Assembly: GCA_013433145.1 (NCBI GenBank)
Contig: CM024173.1
Coordinates: 4,884,101-4,948,100, forward strand
From: Ascaris suum
Lineage: Eukaryota > Nematoda > Chromadorea > Rhabditida > Ascarididae
DNA: 64,000 nucleotides
Direction of reading: 5' to 3'
This document shows, piece by piece, positions 63,675 through 64,000 of this stretch. The notes beneath the pieces are model-generated. The model was not told the origin of the DNA. It did no database searches and saw only the letters and a program-made list of their open reading frames with translations. The position numbers and the translations under genes are program-made. Within the stretch, counting starts at the first letter, position 1. Every line of letters starts with the position of its first letter.

Positions 63675-63923
63675 AATGGCAAACTGGTGACTCCTCGGCC
63701 AACATTACTGACACCTTCTTCCAAAGAATACGATGAATGCAAGCCAACAGCAAAACGCTCGCAATCTCCATCAGACAAATGGGCGCGTGGTGAAAGAGTA
63801 TTGCTGCGCGAGAGAGCGGAAGAGCGCCGACGTGCTTGCGGTTTAGGATCGATGGCCTTGCGAAGAGAGATGAGAGAGACACACCCGGGTGTGCCGCCGT
63901 ACGAACTGAACGCTCAGGCGGCG
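63675..63923 (+). CDS. Exon of an unrecognised protein at the right edge
   Basis: The acceptor GTCGGTCAG ends at 63674 and the donor GCG|GTGAGC lies at 63923|63924, enclosing 83 codons in phase 0. Base composition is clearly more GC-rich than the flanks, as in the proven exons. The product begins NGKLVTPRPTLLTPSSKEYD, continues with a Lys/Ser/Pro segment (AKRSQSPSDKWARG), then a charged helix rich in Arg and Glu (LLRERAEERRRACG) and ends HPGVPPYELNAQAA. If the donor is not used, the frame stops four bases after the donor GT at TAA 63930. It looks cytoplasmic, basic and helical. I do not recognise the family. Neighbouring exons presumably lie beyond the window on the right or upstream in 57-63 kb, where I could not join any. 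Confidence 0.5.
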
Positions 63924-64000
63924 GTGAGCTAAACGCTGAGAAGCAGCGATGCCCAACTCGGAGACAGCTACGCGTTCTAGAAGGTAACTTGCAATTTAAT

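Overview
This window is nuclear DNA from an animal and almost certainly from a nematode. It is AT-rich, gene-poor and intron-rich, with splice acceptors of the TTTTCAG/TTTCAG type and introns of about 0.14 to 2.2 kb. Its recognisable proteins resemble Caenorhabditis proteins most closely: the CED-2/CRK adaptor, a SET-23-size histone methyltransferase and a sex-peptide-receptor-related GPCR. The AT-rich base composition and roughly 1-kb introns would suit an ascarid-like worm, but that is inference. No virus, bacterial operon, rRNA, tRNA or CRISPR array was found.

Three multi-exon genes, all on the minus strand, were rebuilt by hand. Each join is supported by matching intron phases and by continuous homology. 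(1) 13148-3528: a nine-exon, seven-transmembrane peptide receptor of the sex peptide receptor/DMSR-like group, 429 aa. (2) 44951-40962: a four-exon pre-SET/SET/post-SET lysine methyltransferase of 249 aa, like nematode SET-23 and the SET half of SETMAR. (3) 56754-50577: a seven-exon CRK/CED-2 adaptor (SH2-SH3-linker-SH3), 288 aa, with a possible alternative 5' exon at 56978-56890. The simple ORFs over these loci are fragments or antisense shadows; most real exons are shorter than 210 bp.

The rest is intronic or intergenic. The right edge holds a convincing plus-strand exon of an unrecognised protein (63675-63923). A few weaker coding-like segments lie at 15.9, 28.7-29.3, 38.0-39.1, 48.8-50.2, 57.1 and 58.9 kb. 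There are three long (TA)n arrays, several C/G homopolymers, a foldback element near 16.2 kb, a dispersed GACAGACAGA-containing repeat with about eight copies, short tandem duplications and several hairpins, one of them of miRNA-precursor size.

The three genes do not form a pathway. The GPCR would act in neuropeptide signalling at the plasma membrane, CRK/CED-2 in engulfment and migration signalling to Rac, and the SET protein on chromatin. No clear new multi-gene system was found. The most useful results are the three rebuilt gene models and the testable splice-isoform and repeat observations.
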